This document shows, piece after piece, positions 1-8,009 of a stretch of 64,000 nucleotides of DNA (the stretch's first letter is position 1; each line of letters opens with the position of its first letter). The position numbers and the translations under genes were made by a program. Below the pieces are notes generated by a model. That model was given only the letters and a program-made list of their open reading frames with translations, ran no database searches and was not told the DNA's origin. Origin of the DNA: Intrasporangiaceae bacterium (lineage in GTDB: Bacteria; Actinomycetota; Actinomycetes; Actinomycetales; Dermatophilaceae); NCBI GenBank assembly GCA_021324575.1, contig JAJPIW010000090.1, forward strand, positions 30,586-94,585. Direction: 5' to 3'.

Positions 1-1
1 T

Positions 2-148
2 GAGGTCATGACCGCCCACCACAAGCACCTCGCCGCCGGGCGACCCACCGACGAGGCCCTCGCCCTGGCGATCGCCGCGAGCGACCCGATCGCCGCGGCG
101 TTCCACTCGATGGGCTCCCAGTGGCGGTTCGCCACACCGACCCGCTGA
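2..148 (+). CDS. C-terminal end of an unidentified forward gene (possible CHAT-type tail)
   Basis: The window opens inside this gene. Only its last 48 codons are visible, in the frame starting at base 2, ending in TGA at 146-148. The tail reads EVMTAHHKHLAAG, then PTDEALALAIAASDP, then AAAFHSMGSQW. Helices of this kind occur at the end of CHAT (caspase-like) domains, but no catalytic residue is in view, so the family guess is weak. It ends 2 nt before a 19-bp hairpin and converges on the unknown gene at 219-2474. It is partial because of the window edge. Confidence 0.55.
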   Translation, partial: EVMTAHHKHLAAGRPTDEALALAIAASDPIAAAFHSMGSQWRFATPTR

Positions 149-150
149 GC

Positions 151-196
151 CGCCCTCCGGCATACGACCGGGTTCTTGGTCGTATGCCGGAGGGCG
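151..196. terminator. Bidirectional hairpin built on paired GGCATAC/GTATGCC
   Basis: A perfect 19-bp inverted repeat (151-169 with 178-196) with an 8-nt loop lies between the convergent genes ending at 148 and 219. The stem carries GGCATAC on the left and GTATGCC on the right. There is no U-tract, so termination is inferred from position and stem strength. Confidence 0.75.
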
Positions 197-218
197 GGCT
201 TGGTCAGTCCGGCCAAGG

Positions 219-2474
219 TCAGGCCGGGGTGATGGCGAACGCCTTGAGGTAGGTGCCCGCATCCAGCCAGTAGGCCCGCGTGTAGCCGTCGGTCGCCGTG
301 GCGTCGACGCGGACGTTGTTGACGAAGGCGGCCCGGGTGCAGGTCGTGCCGGCGAACATGTCGCCGATCGGGACCGACTTGGTGTACTCGTTGCCGCCGG
401 CCGCGACGAAGGCGTTGCTCGGCAGGAGGCCGAGCCCGAAGGCGGTGTCACCGACGGGCAGGTCCGCCGCGACCCGGATCGTGCCGTAGGAGACGTAGCC
501 GAGGTTGTCCGGCTGCGCGGCGTGGAAGGCCAGGCGAGCGGACGAGTTCGGGCCGTACTCGAGGAAGCCGCACTCGCCGGCGAGCGCGCCGTCGACCTGG
601 ACGTCCTCGATGTCGGCGGTGCACGGCCGGTTGTCGACGGCGACGACGAGCCGCATGCCGACGACGTGACCACCGGCGTCGAGCAGGAGCCGGTCCTGGT
701 CGGCAGGTGTCGTCCCGAAGATCTCCGTCGAGCTGACGTTCCCGACGAGCGGTCCGGGTTGGTCGACCTCGAAGGTGCGGACCCCCTCGGTCGTGAAGTC
801 GACGCGGGTCATCGTCCCGGCGACGTTGCGGAACAGCTCGAGCTTGAGCTCGAACAGCCCGTGCGGTGCGTCCGGGTCGGGTCCGGTCGGCAGCGGCGGT
901 ACGGCGACCGTCGTCGTCTCGAAGTAGGCCGAGGCCTCGTCGATCCGGGTCGAGCGTCCGTGCCACTGCAGCCAGTCCGCGGGCGTCGGGGGCGTGATCG
1001 GGGTGAAGACGCCCGAGACGCTGGGGTCCGGACCGATCTGGACGATCTTCTGCTCCGAGGGCACCGCGTTGGTGTCGTAGTGCCGCGAGACGGCGGCGCT
1101 CATCTTCACCCAGTCGGCCTCCGAGGTGCTCCCGAACCGGCGGTAGGACCACGCGTAGTGGGTGATGCCGGCCGGCGTGAGCCCGTTCCCGAAGTCCACG
1201 CGCAGGTCGATCGTCGACGCGAAGACCGACTCGAGACCGGCATACGGAGCGCCGTAGAGCGAGTCCGCCCAGAGCTTCCCCTGGTGCGCCCCGTCGCTCG
1301 CGCGACCGATCTGGCCGACGCTCGTGAGGTCGCCGACGCCACGCAGCTTGACGGTGAGGCCGGTCTCCGGCGGGCGGTGGAAGCAGCCGCTGACCCGCGG
1401 GTCGGTGACCCGGAGGACGACGTCGGTGCCGCACGGGTAGTCCCACCAGGTCGTGCACGGCACGGACGGGCGGTAGACCCAGTCGACGAACCCGCCGACG
1501 TTGGCCTCGACCGCGAAGTACAGGTCCGGCTGGTCGCCGAGGTCGTTGACGAACATCCAGTGGCTGAACGCCCCGTCGTCGTCGGTGACCGCGGTCCCGA
1601 TCTCCTGGGTGGTGAACCAGCCCCAGATCCACGGGAAGAGACACAGGTTCGGGATGAGGAGGTCCAGGTTGGCCTTGAGCGTCGCGCGGACCGAGTCGAC
1701 GGCGGGCGAGGTGAGGCCGGTGTGGACCGTGAGCGGGATGGCCGGCGCCGCGATCGCGGCGGACAGGTCCCGGGTCAGCGCAGCCGTCGGGGTCGCTGCT
1801 GCCGCCGCTGCCAGCGGCCGGACGGGTGCGATACCGATCGCACGCGTCACCGCTGCGTCAGCACCGGCTCCCATCGCGGGCATGACGTGGGTTGCGAGGC
1901 GCGGCAACGCGACTCGCTCCAGAAGGGGGCCGGGGTCGGGGATCGGCGGCACCGGCTGGCCGAGGGTCGCGACGAGCTCACGGCCCAGGCGGGTGATGTC
2001 GACGTCCGGGATCCGGTCGATGATCCAGGGCAGCCGGTCCACCTCGTAGATGTGGACCGTCGCCTCGCAGACCGGCAGGTTGAAGGTGAACGGGCCGATG
2101 TGCCACGGCTTGACCACGTGCCCACGGACCTGGCAGAAGTGCCAGTGCCACGGGAACCAGCTCGGCCGCGGGACGACGACCGACAGCTTGCTGCCGAGTC
2201 GCCCGGTCACCGGGAAGGCGTTGGCCTTGGTGAGCGCCTCCAGGGTCGGCTCGGGAGCGGGCGCGCTGGGGTCGGGGGACGGTGGGAGCGCGCCGACGAG
2301 GACCTGGGCCACCTTGGCGGCCCCCTTGGTCTGCAGCTGGGCGACGCCGTCGACGACGTCGGCCTGTCCGATGAGCGTGCCCTTGTCATCGAAGGCGTAT
2401 GCCGTCGTCGCGGGCAGCTCCTCGCCCTTGGCCGCCTGGGCCAGGGTGACGTTGAGCGTGATGCTCTGAGCCAT
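219..2474 (-). CDS. Large conserved-looking protein of unknown function
   Basis: This 751-residue protein has no signal peptide or membrane segment. Its most distinctive part is an aromatic- and His/Cys-rich block near residues 105-140, with PWHWHFCQVRGHVVKPWHIG followed by FNLPVCEATVHIYEVD, then a D-rich IPDVDITRLGREL stretch. An Ala/Pro-rich linker follows, then a long beta-rich C-terminal half with many Trp and Cys. I recognise no catalytic motif. The block resembles regions annotated in other bacteria only as hypothetical or carboxypeptidase-regulatory-like. The ATG at 2474 is preceded by GGGAAAGAG. It converges on the partial gene at 2-148 and diverges from the LysE gene. Confidence 0.75.
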   Translation of the reverse strand: MAQSITLNVTLAQAAKGEELPATTAYAFDDKGTLIGQADVVDGVAQLQTKGAAKVAQVLVGALPPSPDPSAPAPEPTLEALTKANAFPVTGRLGSKLSVVVPRPSWFPWHWHFCQVRGHVVKPWHIGPFTFNLPVCEATVHIYEVDRLPWIIDRIPDVDITRLGRELVATLGQPVPPIPDPGPLLERVALPRLATHVMPAMGAGADAAVTRAIGIAPVRPLAAAAAATPTAALTRDLSAAIAAPAIPLTVHTGLTSPAVDSVRATLKANLDLLIPNLCLFPWIWGWFTTQEIGTAVTDDDGAFSHWMFVNDLGDQPDLYFAVEANVGGFVDWVYRPSVPCTTWWDYPCGTDVVLRVTDPRVSGCFHRPPETGLTVKLRGVGDLTSVGQIGRASDGAHQGKLWADSLYGAPYAGLESVFASTIDLRVDFGNGLTPAGITHYAWSYRRFGSTSEADWVKMSAAVSRHYDTNAVPSEQKIVQIGPDPSVSGVFTPITPPTPADWLQWHGRSTRIDEASAYFETTTVAVPPLPTGPDPDAPHGLFELKLELFRNVAGTMTRVDFTTEGVRTFEVDQPGPLVGNVSSTEIFGTTPADQDRLLLDAGGHVVGMRLVVAVDNRPCTADIEDVQVDGALAGECGFLEYGPNSSARLAFHAAQPDNLGYVSYGTIRVAADLPVGDTAFGLGLLPSNAFVAAGGNEYTKSVPIGDMFAGTTCTRAAFVNNVRVDATATDGYTRAYWLDAGTYLKAFAITPA

Positions 2475-2642
2475 GGTGATCTCTTTCCCTCACTGGTCGC
2501 GGGCCGCGCGGCACCGCGAGTGGTGCGACGAGTTCGCACCATCGCTGGGGAGGGCTCGATGTCCGTGCAGATACGTCGGGTCATCCGATCGGCCGATGAA
2601 ACGGACTTGCCCGTATGCCGGGCGCGGCCTCATCGTGGACCC

Positions 2643-3287
2643 GTGCTCTCCCTGTCGCGCCTGCTGACCTTCGCCCTGGCCGGGCTGGTCCTCATGCTCA
2701 TCCCCGGGCCGAGCATGCTCTTCACCATCGGGCGGGCGATCTCGGCGGGCCGGCGGGAAGCCCTGCTCACGGTGCTCGGCAACGGGCTCGGGTCGTTCAC
2801 GCTGGCCTGCGCGATCGCGTTCGGGCTGGGGCCGGTCATCGCCGCCTCGGCCCTGGCGTTCACCGTGCTCAAGCTGGTCGGCGCGGGCTATCTGGCCTTC
2901 CTCGGGTTCCAGGCGTTCCGCGAGCGGCGGTCCGTTGCGGCCGCGCTCATCGACGGTGGGCCGGGGGCGTCCGGGTCCTCCCTCAAGGCCCTGCGCACGG
3001 CATACGTCGTGGGTGTCACCAACCCCAAGACTCTCGTCTTCCTCGCCGCGCTGCTGCCGCAGTTCGTCGACCCGGCGCTCGGGCCGGTGTGGCGTCAGAT
3101 CCTCGTACTCGCCACCGTGCTCGTCTGCATCGGCTTCGTCACCGACTCCTCCATCGCGCTGGCGGCCGGGGCGGCGCGGGACTGGTTCGCCCGGTCACCG
3201 CGGCGGATGGAGCGGGTCGGCGGAACCGGTGGCGTGATGATGGTCGGACTCGGGGTCGCCCTCCTCTTCACCGGCCGCCCGGACTGA
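2643..3287 (+). CDS. LysE/RhtB-family amino-acid exporter
   Basis: A 214-residue inner-membrane protein of the LysE/RhtB family, which exports amino acids or related small metabolites by proton exchange. The N-terminus carries the family signature LMLIPGPSMLFTIGRAISAG (about residues 18-37), followed by GNGLGSFTLA. A later VGVTNPKTLVFLAALLPQF block is also typical, as are the length and about six hydrophobic segments. The GTG start at 2643 is chosen because the family signature begins about 20 residues later; upstream codons in this frame are antisense to the neighbouring gene. The substrate cannot be told from sequence. The upstream 170 bp are shared with the divergent unknown gene. Confidence 0.9.
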   Translation: MLSLSRLLTFALAGLVLMLIPGPSMLFTIGRAISAGRREALLTVLGNGLGSFTLACAIAFGLGPVIAASALAFTVLKLVGAGYLAFLGFQAFRERRSVAAALIDGGPGASGSSLKALRTAYVVGVTNPKTLVFLAALLPQFVDPALGPVWRQILVLATVLVCIGFVTDSSIALAAGAARDWFARSPRRMERVGGTGGVMMVGLGVALLFTGRPD

Positions 3288-3309
3288 CGCCCTCCCGCTC
3301 GCGCCGCCC

Positions 3310-3369
3310 GACGACAACTTCAATCGGCCCGGTGCGTGGCGTCTTCATGGTTGTCGCGAAGTTGTCGTC
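3310..3369. terminator. Hairpin between convergent lysE-type gene and toxin-antitoxin pair
   Basis: GACGACAACTTC at 3310-3321 pairs perfectly with GAAGTTGTCGTC at 3358-3369 (12 bp, 36-nt loop). It sits between genes that converge, so it probably ends both transcripts. Confidence 0.6.
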
Positions 3370-3381
3370 CGCCGGTTTGGG

Positions 3382-3750
3382 TCAGCCGAGCCGCAGACGC
3401 GCCGCGATGTCTGCGACATCGTCCAGCTCGCCCGACGCAACCGCCATCACGAGGTCGAACGCCTCGTCATGGGTCAGGTCTGGTCGCATGCCGTTCAGCT
3501 GGGCGAACGTCAGAGCGGCCACCCACGCCAACCGCTTGTTGCCATCGACCAAGGCGTGGTTCTTGGCGATCGAGTGGAGCATCGCCGCCGCCTTCAACGG
3601 AACCGTCTCGTAGGCGTCCGACCCGAACACGGTCGTCCGCGGCCTAACCGCGGCCGAGTCGAGCAACCCAGCGTCGCGGACCGGTCCGGCGCAGAGCAGG
3701 CGGGTCAGCGAGAGCAGGTCTTCGAGGTCGAGGTAGCGGATCTCCGCCAT
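3382..3750 (-). CDS. Doc-type Fic-fold toxin
   Basis: A 122-residue protein with the Doc/Fic core motif HALVDGNKRLAW (about residues 67-78). The K after GN matches the Doc subgroup, which phosphorylates EF-Tu in phage P1, rather than AMP-transferring Fic proteins with HPFxxGNGR. MAEIRYLDLEDLL at the start is typical of the Doc N-terminus. Its ATG overlaps the TGA of the antitoxin gene by one base (TGATG), so translation is coupled and toxin is made after antitoxin. Length is normal, with no sign of decay. Target and activity are inferred from the family. Confidence 0.9.
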   Translation of the reverse strand: MAEIRYLDLEDLLSLTRLLCAGPVRDAGLLDSAAVRPRTTVFGSDAYETVPLKAAAMLHSIAKNHALVDGNKRLAWVAALTFAQLNGMRPDLTHDEAFDLVMAVASGELDDVADIAARLRLG

Positions 3751-3950
3751 CACACGGACCCGAGTCGGTCGAGCACGTCGCCCCACTGCTCGATCAACTC
3801 GGTGGCGATGGCGTCGACCTGGGCTCGGTGTCCCTGGCGCTCGTAGCGCTCGAGGACGGCTCGCCGGACGACTTCCTGCTTGGACAGCCCCTCGGCCTCG
3901 GCGAGTGCGGTGAGCGCCTCGTCGAGCTGTGGGTCGGTGCGCAGGGTCAT
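3750..3950 (-). CDS. Ribbon-helix-helix antitoxin of the Doc pair
   Basis: A 66-residue protein beginning MTLRTDPQLDEALTALAEAE, a short beta strand followed by LSKQEVVRRAV, the pattern of ribbon-helix-helix DNA-binding antitoxins. The C-terminal helix (about residues 45-66) would bind the toxin. The ATG at 3950 is chosen because AGGAGT lies 6 nt upstream. A longer ORF starts at 3983 but reads through the operator. It precedes and overlaps the toxin gene. Autoregulation is likely through the palindrome at 3964-3982. Confidence 0.85.
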   Translation of the reverse strand: MTLRTDPQLDEALTALAEAEGLSKQEVVRRAVLERYERQGHRAQVDAIATELIEQWGDVLDRLGSV

Positions 3951-3963
3951 GGCCACTCCTTGA

Positions 3964-3982
3964 TGGTACCGGTTTGATACCA
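3964..3982 (-). promoter_or_regulatory. Probable antitoxin operator
   Basis: TGGTACCGGTTTGATACCA has inverted arms TGGTA/TACCA and lies 14-32 nt upstream of the antitoxin start, where an autorepressing RHH antitoxin would bind. Inferred from symmetry and position. Confidence 0.55.
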
Positions 3983-4008
3983 ACCGCGCACTGGCCTTCT
4001 GACCAACC

Positions 4009-4070
4009 CCGCACGTGCGCGCTTATTCAGGTCAAGTTGGCCATCCGACCTGAACAACCCCGCACGTGCG
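4009..4070. repeat. 62-bp CGCACGTGCG inverted-repeat element, copy 1 (upstream of serS)
   Basis: Two inverted 22-nt ends, the left one degenerate (GCACGTGCGCGCTTATTCAG) and the right one CTGAACAACCCCGCACGTGC, flank an 18-nt variable centre. The same 62-bp layout recurs at 5471, 63623 and 63851. This copy ends 34 nt before the serS -10 box. Confidence 0.9.
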
Positions 4071-4103
4071 AGGTGGGGAGGGGGCAGGTCCGGGGGGCCT
4101 AGA

Positions 4104-4109
4104 TAAACT
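4104..4109 (+). promoter_or_regulatory. serS -10 box for a leaderless transcript
   Basis: TAAACT fits TAnnnT. The GTG start of serS lies 7 nt downstream, so transcription should begin at or next to the start codon. No Shine-Dalgarno sequence is present. Confidence 0.7.
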
Positions 4110-4116
4110 CCAGCGC

Positions 4117-5388
4117 GTGATCGACATCAAGCTGCTCCGCGAGGACCCCGACACCGTCCGCGCCAGCCAACGGGCCCGCGGTGAGGACGCCGGGATCGTC
4201 GACCAGATCCTCGCCGCCGAGGAGCAGCGCCGGTCCAGCCTCACGGCATACGAGCAGCTGCGGGCCGAGCAGAAGTCGATCGGCAAGGACGTCGCCCGCG
4301 CCCAGGGTGAGGAGAAGCAGGCGCTCCTCGCCCGGACCAAGGACCTCTCGGCCCGGGTCAAGGAGCTCGACGCGAGCGCGACGGCCGCCCAGCAGGAGTT
4401 CGACACCCTCCTCAAGCGGGTCGGCAACATCATCGAGCCGGGCGTCCCGAGCGGTGGCGAGGACGACTACGCGGTTCGCGAGATCATCGGTACGCCAAGG
4501 GACTTCGCCGCCGAGGGCTTCGAGCCCAAGGACCACCTCGACCTCGCCGAGGGCCTCGATGCGCTCGACATGGCGCGCGGCGCCAAGGTCGCCGGGTCGC
4601 GGTTCTACTTCCTCAAGGGCGTCGGCGCACGCCTGGAGATGGCCCTCTTCAACGTCGCCATGCAGCAGGCCGTCGCGGCCGGGTTCGTCCCGATGATCAC
4701 CCCCACGCTCGTGACCCCGCAGGTCATGGCCGGTGCCGGGTTCCTCGACGCGCACGCCGACGAGGTCTACCGGCTCGAGGCCGACGACCTCTACCTCACC
4801 GGCACCTCCGAGGTCGCCCTCGCCGGCTACCACGCCGAGGAGATCATCGACCTCTCGAACGGCCCGATCCGGTATGCCGGGTCGTCGACCTGCTACCGCC
4901 GCGAGGCCGGGTCCTATGGCAAGGACACCCGCGGCATCATCCGGGTGCACCAGTTCAACAAGATCGAGATGTTCGTCTACTGCGACCCCGCCGATGCCGC
5001 GGCCGAGCACGAGCGGCTGCTCGGCTGGGAGCAGCAGATGCTGGCCAACATCGAGGTCCCCTACCGGATCATCGACACCGCGGCCGGTGACCTCGGCGGG
5101 CCGGCGGCGCGCAAGTACGACTGCGAGGCGTGGGTCCCGACCCAGGGCCGCTACCGCGAGCTCACGTCGACGTCGAACTGCACGACGTTCCAGGCCCGCC
5201 GGCTCGGCACCCGGTTCCGCGACGCCGACGGCCGGACCCAGGTCGCGGCCACCCTCAACGGAACGCTCGCGACGACCCGCTGGCTGGTCGCCATCCTGGA
5301 GAACCACCAGCAGCCCGACGGCTCGGTCGTCGTGCCCGAGGCGCTGCGCCCGTTCCTCGGCCTCGACGTCCTCACCCCCACCCGCTGA
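4117..5388 (+). CDS. serS: Seryl-tRNA synthetase
   Basis: A 423-residue class II aminoacyl-tRNA synthetase that charges tRNA-Ser in the cytoplasm. The N-terminal tRNA-binding coiled coil spans about residues 25-105. The catalytic core has [15 protein letters not shown] and the motif 2 loop [21 protein letters not shown]. Motif 3 reads [18 protein letters not shown]. The start is set at GTG 4117, which gives the typical [12 protein letters not shown] beginning and sits 7 nt after a -10 box. An in-frame ATG at 4066 would add residues from the upstream repeat. The gene is monocistronic and bracketed by two 62-bp elements. Confidence 0.97.
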   Translation: MIDIKLLREDPDTVRASQRARGEDAGIVDQILAAEEQRRSSLTAYEQLRAEQKSIGKDVARAQGEEKQALLARTKDLSARVKELDASATAAQQEFDTLLKRVGNIIEPGVPSGGEDDYAVREIIGTPRDFAAEGFEPKDHLDLAEGLDALDMARGAKVAGSRFYFLKGVGARLEMALFNVAMQQAVAAGFVPMITPTLVTPQVMAGAGFLDAHADEVYRLEADDLYLTGTSEVALAGYHAEEIIDLSNGPIRYAGSSTCYRREAGSYGKDTRGIIRVHQFNKIEMFVYCDPADAAAEHERLLGWEQQMLANIEVPYRIIDTAAGDLGGPAARKYDCEAWVPTQGRYRELTSTSNCTTFQARRLGTRFRDADGRTQVAATLNGTLATTRWLVAILENHQQPDGSVVVPEALRPFLGLDVLTPTR

Positions 5389-5421
5389 CCCCACGCGCTC
5401 CTCCCCACCCGCTGACCCCAC
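5376..5421 (+). repeat. Short direct repeat over the serS stop codon
   Basis: CCCCACCCGCTGACCCCAC occurs at 5376-5394 and again at 5403-5421 (19 nt, 27-nt period). The first copy contains the last codons and TGA of serS, so the 3' end looks locally duplicated into the downstream spacer. Confidence 0.8.
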
Positions 5422-5470
5422 CCGCTCCCCCGCGTCCGCCCAAGCTCGCGACCTCGGCGCCCTCCGAACC

Positions 5471-5532
5471 TCGCACGTGCGGGCTTGTTCAGCCCGGTGG
5501 GCCAGCTTGACCTGAACAACCCCGCACGTGCG
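5471..5532. repeat. 62-bp CGCACGTGCG element, copy 2 (downstream of serS)
   Basis: The left end GCACGTGCGGGCTTGTTCAG and right end CTGAACAACCCCGCACGTGC flank an 18-nt centre. Length is the same as copy 1. It is the main recognisable content of the 304-bp spacer 5389-5692. The rest of that spacer is the short direct repeat and a small palindrome GTACGCGTAC near 5665-5674. Confidence 0.9.
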
Positions 5533-5692
5533 GGGTGGGTGAGAGGGCCGACCGGGCGCGGGGAGGTCGACGGGGAGGTGGGCAGTCAGGCTGGACCGGG
5601 TGAGGTCGGTCACAGTCTGGGCGGATCGGGCATCTCTTCGGCGGTCTGGGGCGTCGTGAAGGGAGTACGCGTACCTCCGACTCCCCTGACGA

Positions 5693-6490
5693 ATGCCATA
5701 CATCACCTCACCCCAGACGTCCTTGCCCTCCTCTCGCACCCCTGACTCCGCCGGTCGCACCGACCCTGGAGTCGCCGACCAGGTCCACCCGACCGAGACG
5801 GTCGACACCCGGCCGACACGCACTCGGTTTCTCGGGCTCTCCCTGACCCAGGTGTTCGGCGGCTCGCTCGCCGCCACCACGGCCGCCTTCCTCGGCGCCA
5901 AGCTGGGCCTGGCCGGAACCCTCGTCGGCGCCGCCACCGCCAGCGTCGTCTCGGCGATCGTCAGCGCGGCCTACGCGCACTCGGTCGACCGGACCCGCAA
6001 CTTCCTGCGCGCCACCCACGTCGTCACGACGACCACCCGCAGCACCGAGACCCTCGACCCCGTGACAGCGGTCGACGAACGGCCAGTCGCACCGGCTCCG
6101 ACACCGACTCCGACCCGTACCCAGCCGCGCACGCTCCGCCTCGACCTGCGCCGCGTCGGCCTGGCGACCCTTTCGGTGTTCGCCGCGACCGCCTTCGCCG
6201 TCACCGGCTACGAGTTCGCGTCCGGTCACTCCCTCGACGGCAAGACGGGGACGACGGTGTCCCAGGTGGTCTCGGGCGGCGGTGCCAAGGCCGCCACGAC
6301 GCCGAGCCCGAAGGCGACGACACCGGCCCCCACGGCGACGGCGACGGTCACCGTGACCGCCACCCAGAGCCCCACCTCGTCGACGACCAGCCAGACCCAG
6401 TCGCCCTCGTCGTCCACCACCAGCACGCCCCCGCCGACCGCGACCGGCTCGGCGAGTCCCAGCCCGGCCGCCACGTCCCCGATCCCCTGA
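5693..6490 (+). CDS. Membrane protein with a low-complexity Ser/Thr/Pro tail
   Basis: Unknown function, up to 265 residues. Hydrophobic segments lie at about residues 50-95 (two, small-residue rich, GSLAATTAAFLGAKLGLAG) and 155-175 (VGLATLSVFAATAFAVTG). The last 75 residues are almost only Ala, Thr, Pro, Ser and Val, with runs such as TATATVTVTAT. That is typical of a surface-exposed, possibly glycosylated stalk. The start is uncertain: ATG 5693 has no Shine-Dalgarno sequence, and a GTG/ATG further in is possible. A strong hairpin follows the stop. No partner gene is evident. Confidence 0.7.
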   Translation: MPYITSPQTSLPSSRTPDSAGRTDPGVADQVHPTETVDTRPTRTRFLGLSLTQVFGGSLAATTAAFLGAKLGLAGTLVGAATASVVSAIVSAAYAHSVDRTRNFLRATHVVTTTTRSTETLDPVTAVDERPVAPAPTPTPTRTQPRTLRLDLRRVGLATLSVFAATAFAVTGYEFASGHSLDGKTGTTVSQVVSGGGAKAATTPSPKATTPAPTATATVTVTATQSPTSSTTSQTQSPSSSTTSTPPPTATGSASPSPAATSPIP

Positions 6491-6531
6491 TCCGGCCGCA
6501 GGGGGAGGCGGGTCCCCCTCGCGCCGGATCA
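6488..6531 (+). terminator. Hairpin after the 5693-6490 gene
   Basis: The outer stem TGATCCGGC/GCCGGATCA (9 bp) and an inner AGGGGGA/TCCCCCT stem form a compound hairpin that starts at the stop codon. The next gene's own -10 box is at 6551. Confidence 0.65.
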
Positions 6532-6563
6532 CGGCATACGGGCTGATCTCTACGCTGGACCGT

Positions 6564-8009
6564 ATGCCGCCCGCTCGCCTGACTCCGGCCGCCCGCGTGG
6601 GCGGGTTCTTCGCGGTCGACGACGACTGGGAACGGCCGCGGCCGACGATCGGCCGCGCCGACGCCCTGCTCGCGGCAGGCATGGAGGGCTTCGGGCTGCT
6701 GACCTTCGAGCTGTCGCGGTCGTCGGGCGGCGTCGTCGGCGTCCACGCGCCGTTGCTCGTGCAGTACCTCGTGGTCTCCAGTGGGGCCTTCGTCCTCGTC
6801 GCCCGGCGCCGGTTCCCGCTCTCGGTCGCGGTCTTCGCCGCCCTGCACATGTTCGTCGTCGGTGTGACGATGCCGAGCGTCATGGGTCAGGTCGCGCTCC
6901 AGGGGTCCTACTTCGTCGCGTTCTTCGGGGCCATGGCGTGGGCGGGGAGCCGTCGTCGGGCGCTGGCCGTCATGGGTGCGATCACGCTGTTCATGATGTT
7001 GTGGATCACCTGGCAGTTCGCCGTCGGCAACGCGATCCAGCAGTACCTCGACGACACCGTGAGCCAGCAGTCCACCGGGATCTTTCCAGCCATCCCGTCC
7101 GCGGTGATCATCACCTTCCTCATCAACATCGTCTACTTCGTCGGGGCCATCGTCGGGGGCCAGATGTCGTGGCTCGGCGCCCGGCGGCGCGCGGCCCTGG
7201 TCGAGCAGGCCGCCACGATCGCCGCGCAGTCCGAGTCGTTGCGGCGCAAGGCCGTCGTCGAGGAGCGGCTGCGGATCGCCCGCGAGCTGCACGACGTCGT
7301 GGCGCACCACGTGTCGGTCATCGGCATCCAGGCCGCCGCGGCCCGCCGGGTCCTCGACCGCGACCCGGTGGCCGCCAAGGGCGCCCTCGGCGAGATCGAG
7401 GGGTCCAGCCGTGACGCCGTGACCCAGATGCGTGGGCTCCTCGGCACCCTCCGCGCCATCGACGACGTGTCCGACGTCGGCACCGCCACAGGTGCCGAGG
7501 CGAGCGCGGTGGCCGCGACACGCCACCGCTCCCCGGAGCCTGGCCTGGATGCCCTCCCGGAGCTGGTCGCCCTTCACCACGTCGGCGCGGTCAGTACGGC
7601 ATACGACCTCGTCCAGGACCCCTCTGGCGCTGCCGAGCAGTTGCCGGCGGCCATCGGCCTCTCCCTCTACCGGACCGTGCAGGAGGCCCTGGCCAACGTC
7701 TCCCGCCACTCGACCGCGACCGAGGTCCGGGTCGTGGCGCGCATCGTGGAGCGCCAGGTCGGTGGCTACGCCGAGGTGGAGATCCTCGACAACGGCCGTC
7801 CCCGGCCGGGCACGTCCGGCTCGGGCCTGGGCCAGCTCGGGATCCGCGAACGCGTCGCCTCGCACCGGGGACAGGCCGAGATCGGCCCGCGGCCGGCGGG
7901 CGGCTACCGGGTCCGGGTGCGCCTGCCCCTCGGAGACCGGTCTGCGGTCGTGCCGACCGACGCGCCCACGGATGCTGCAGACCTCGCCGACGTCGGGCGT
8001 ATGCCGTGA
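6564..8009 (+). CDS. NarL-type sensor histidine kinase
   Basis: A 481-residue membrane sensor kinase. The N-terminal half (about 30-190) holds several hydrophobic segments and no large extracellular loop, so it may sense membrane stress. The HisKA_3 dimerisation/phosphoacceptor box is IARELHDVVAHHVSVIGIQA (His near residue 243). The ATPase part has DNGRPRPGTSGSGLGQLGIR near the end. A -10 box TACGCT at 6551-6556 is 7 nt before the ATG, suggesting a leaderless transcript. The stop overlaps the GTG start of the response regulator by 4 nt. The stimulus is unknown; the ABC pair downstream is a plausible target. Confidence 0.92.
   Translation: MPPARLTPAARVGGFFAVDDDWERPRPTIGRADALLAAGMEGFGLLTFELSRSSGGVVGVHAPLLVQYLVVSSGAFVLVARRRFPLSVAVFAALHMFVVGVTMPSVMGQVALQGSYFVAFFGAMAWAGSRRRALAVMGAITLFMMLWITWQFAVGNAIQQYLDDTVSQQSTGIFPAIPSAVIITFLINIVYFVGAIVGGQMSWLGARRRAALVEQAATIAAQSESLRRKAVVEERLRIARELHDVVAHHVSVIGIQAAAARRVLDRDPVAAKGALGEIEGSSRDAVTQMRGLLGTLRAIDDVSDVGTATGAEASAVAATRHRSPEPGLDALPELVALHHVGAVSTAYDLVQDPSGAAEQLPAAIGLSLYRTVQEALANVSRHSTATEVRVVARIVERQVGGYAEVEILDNGRPRPGTSGSGLGQLGIRERVASHRGQAEIGPRPAGGYRVRVRLPLGDRSAVVPTDAPTDAADLADVGRMP

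Noticed and set aside
522..2642. Upstream part of a 921-codon plus-strand ORF before the LysE gene
   Set aside because: It is antisense to the 219-2474 gene, is Arg/Asp/Val-rich shadow sequence, and only the last 214 codons match a family.
4099..5937. Long minus-strand ORF of 612 codons opposite serS
   Set aside because: It is opposite serS, which has all class II synthetase motifs. In GC-rich DNA the opposite strand of a real gene often stays open.
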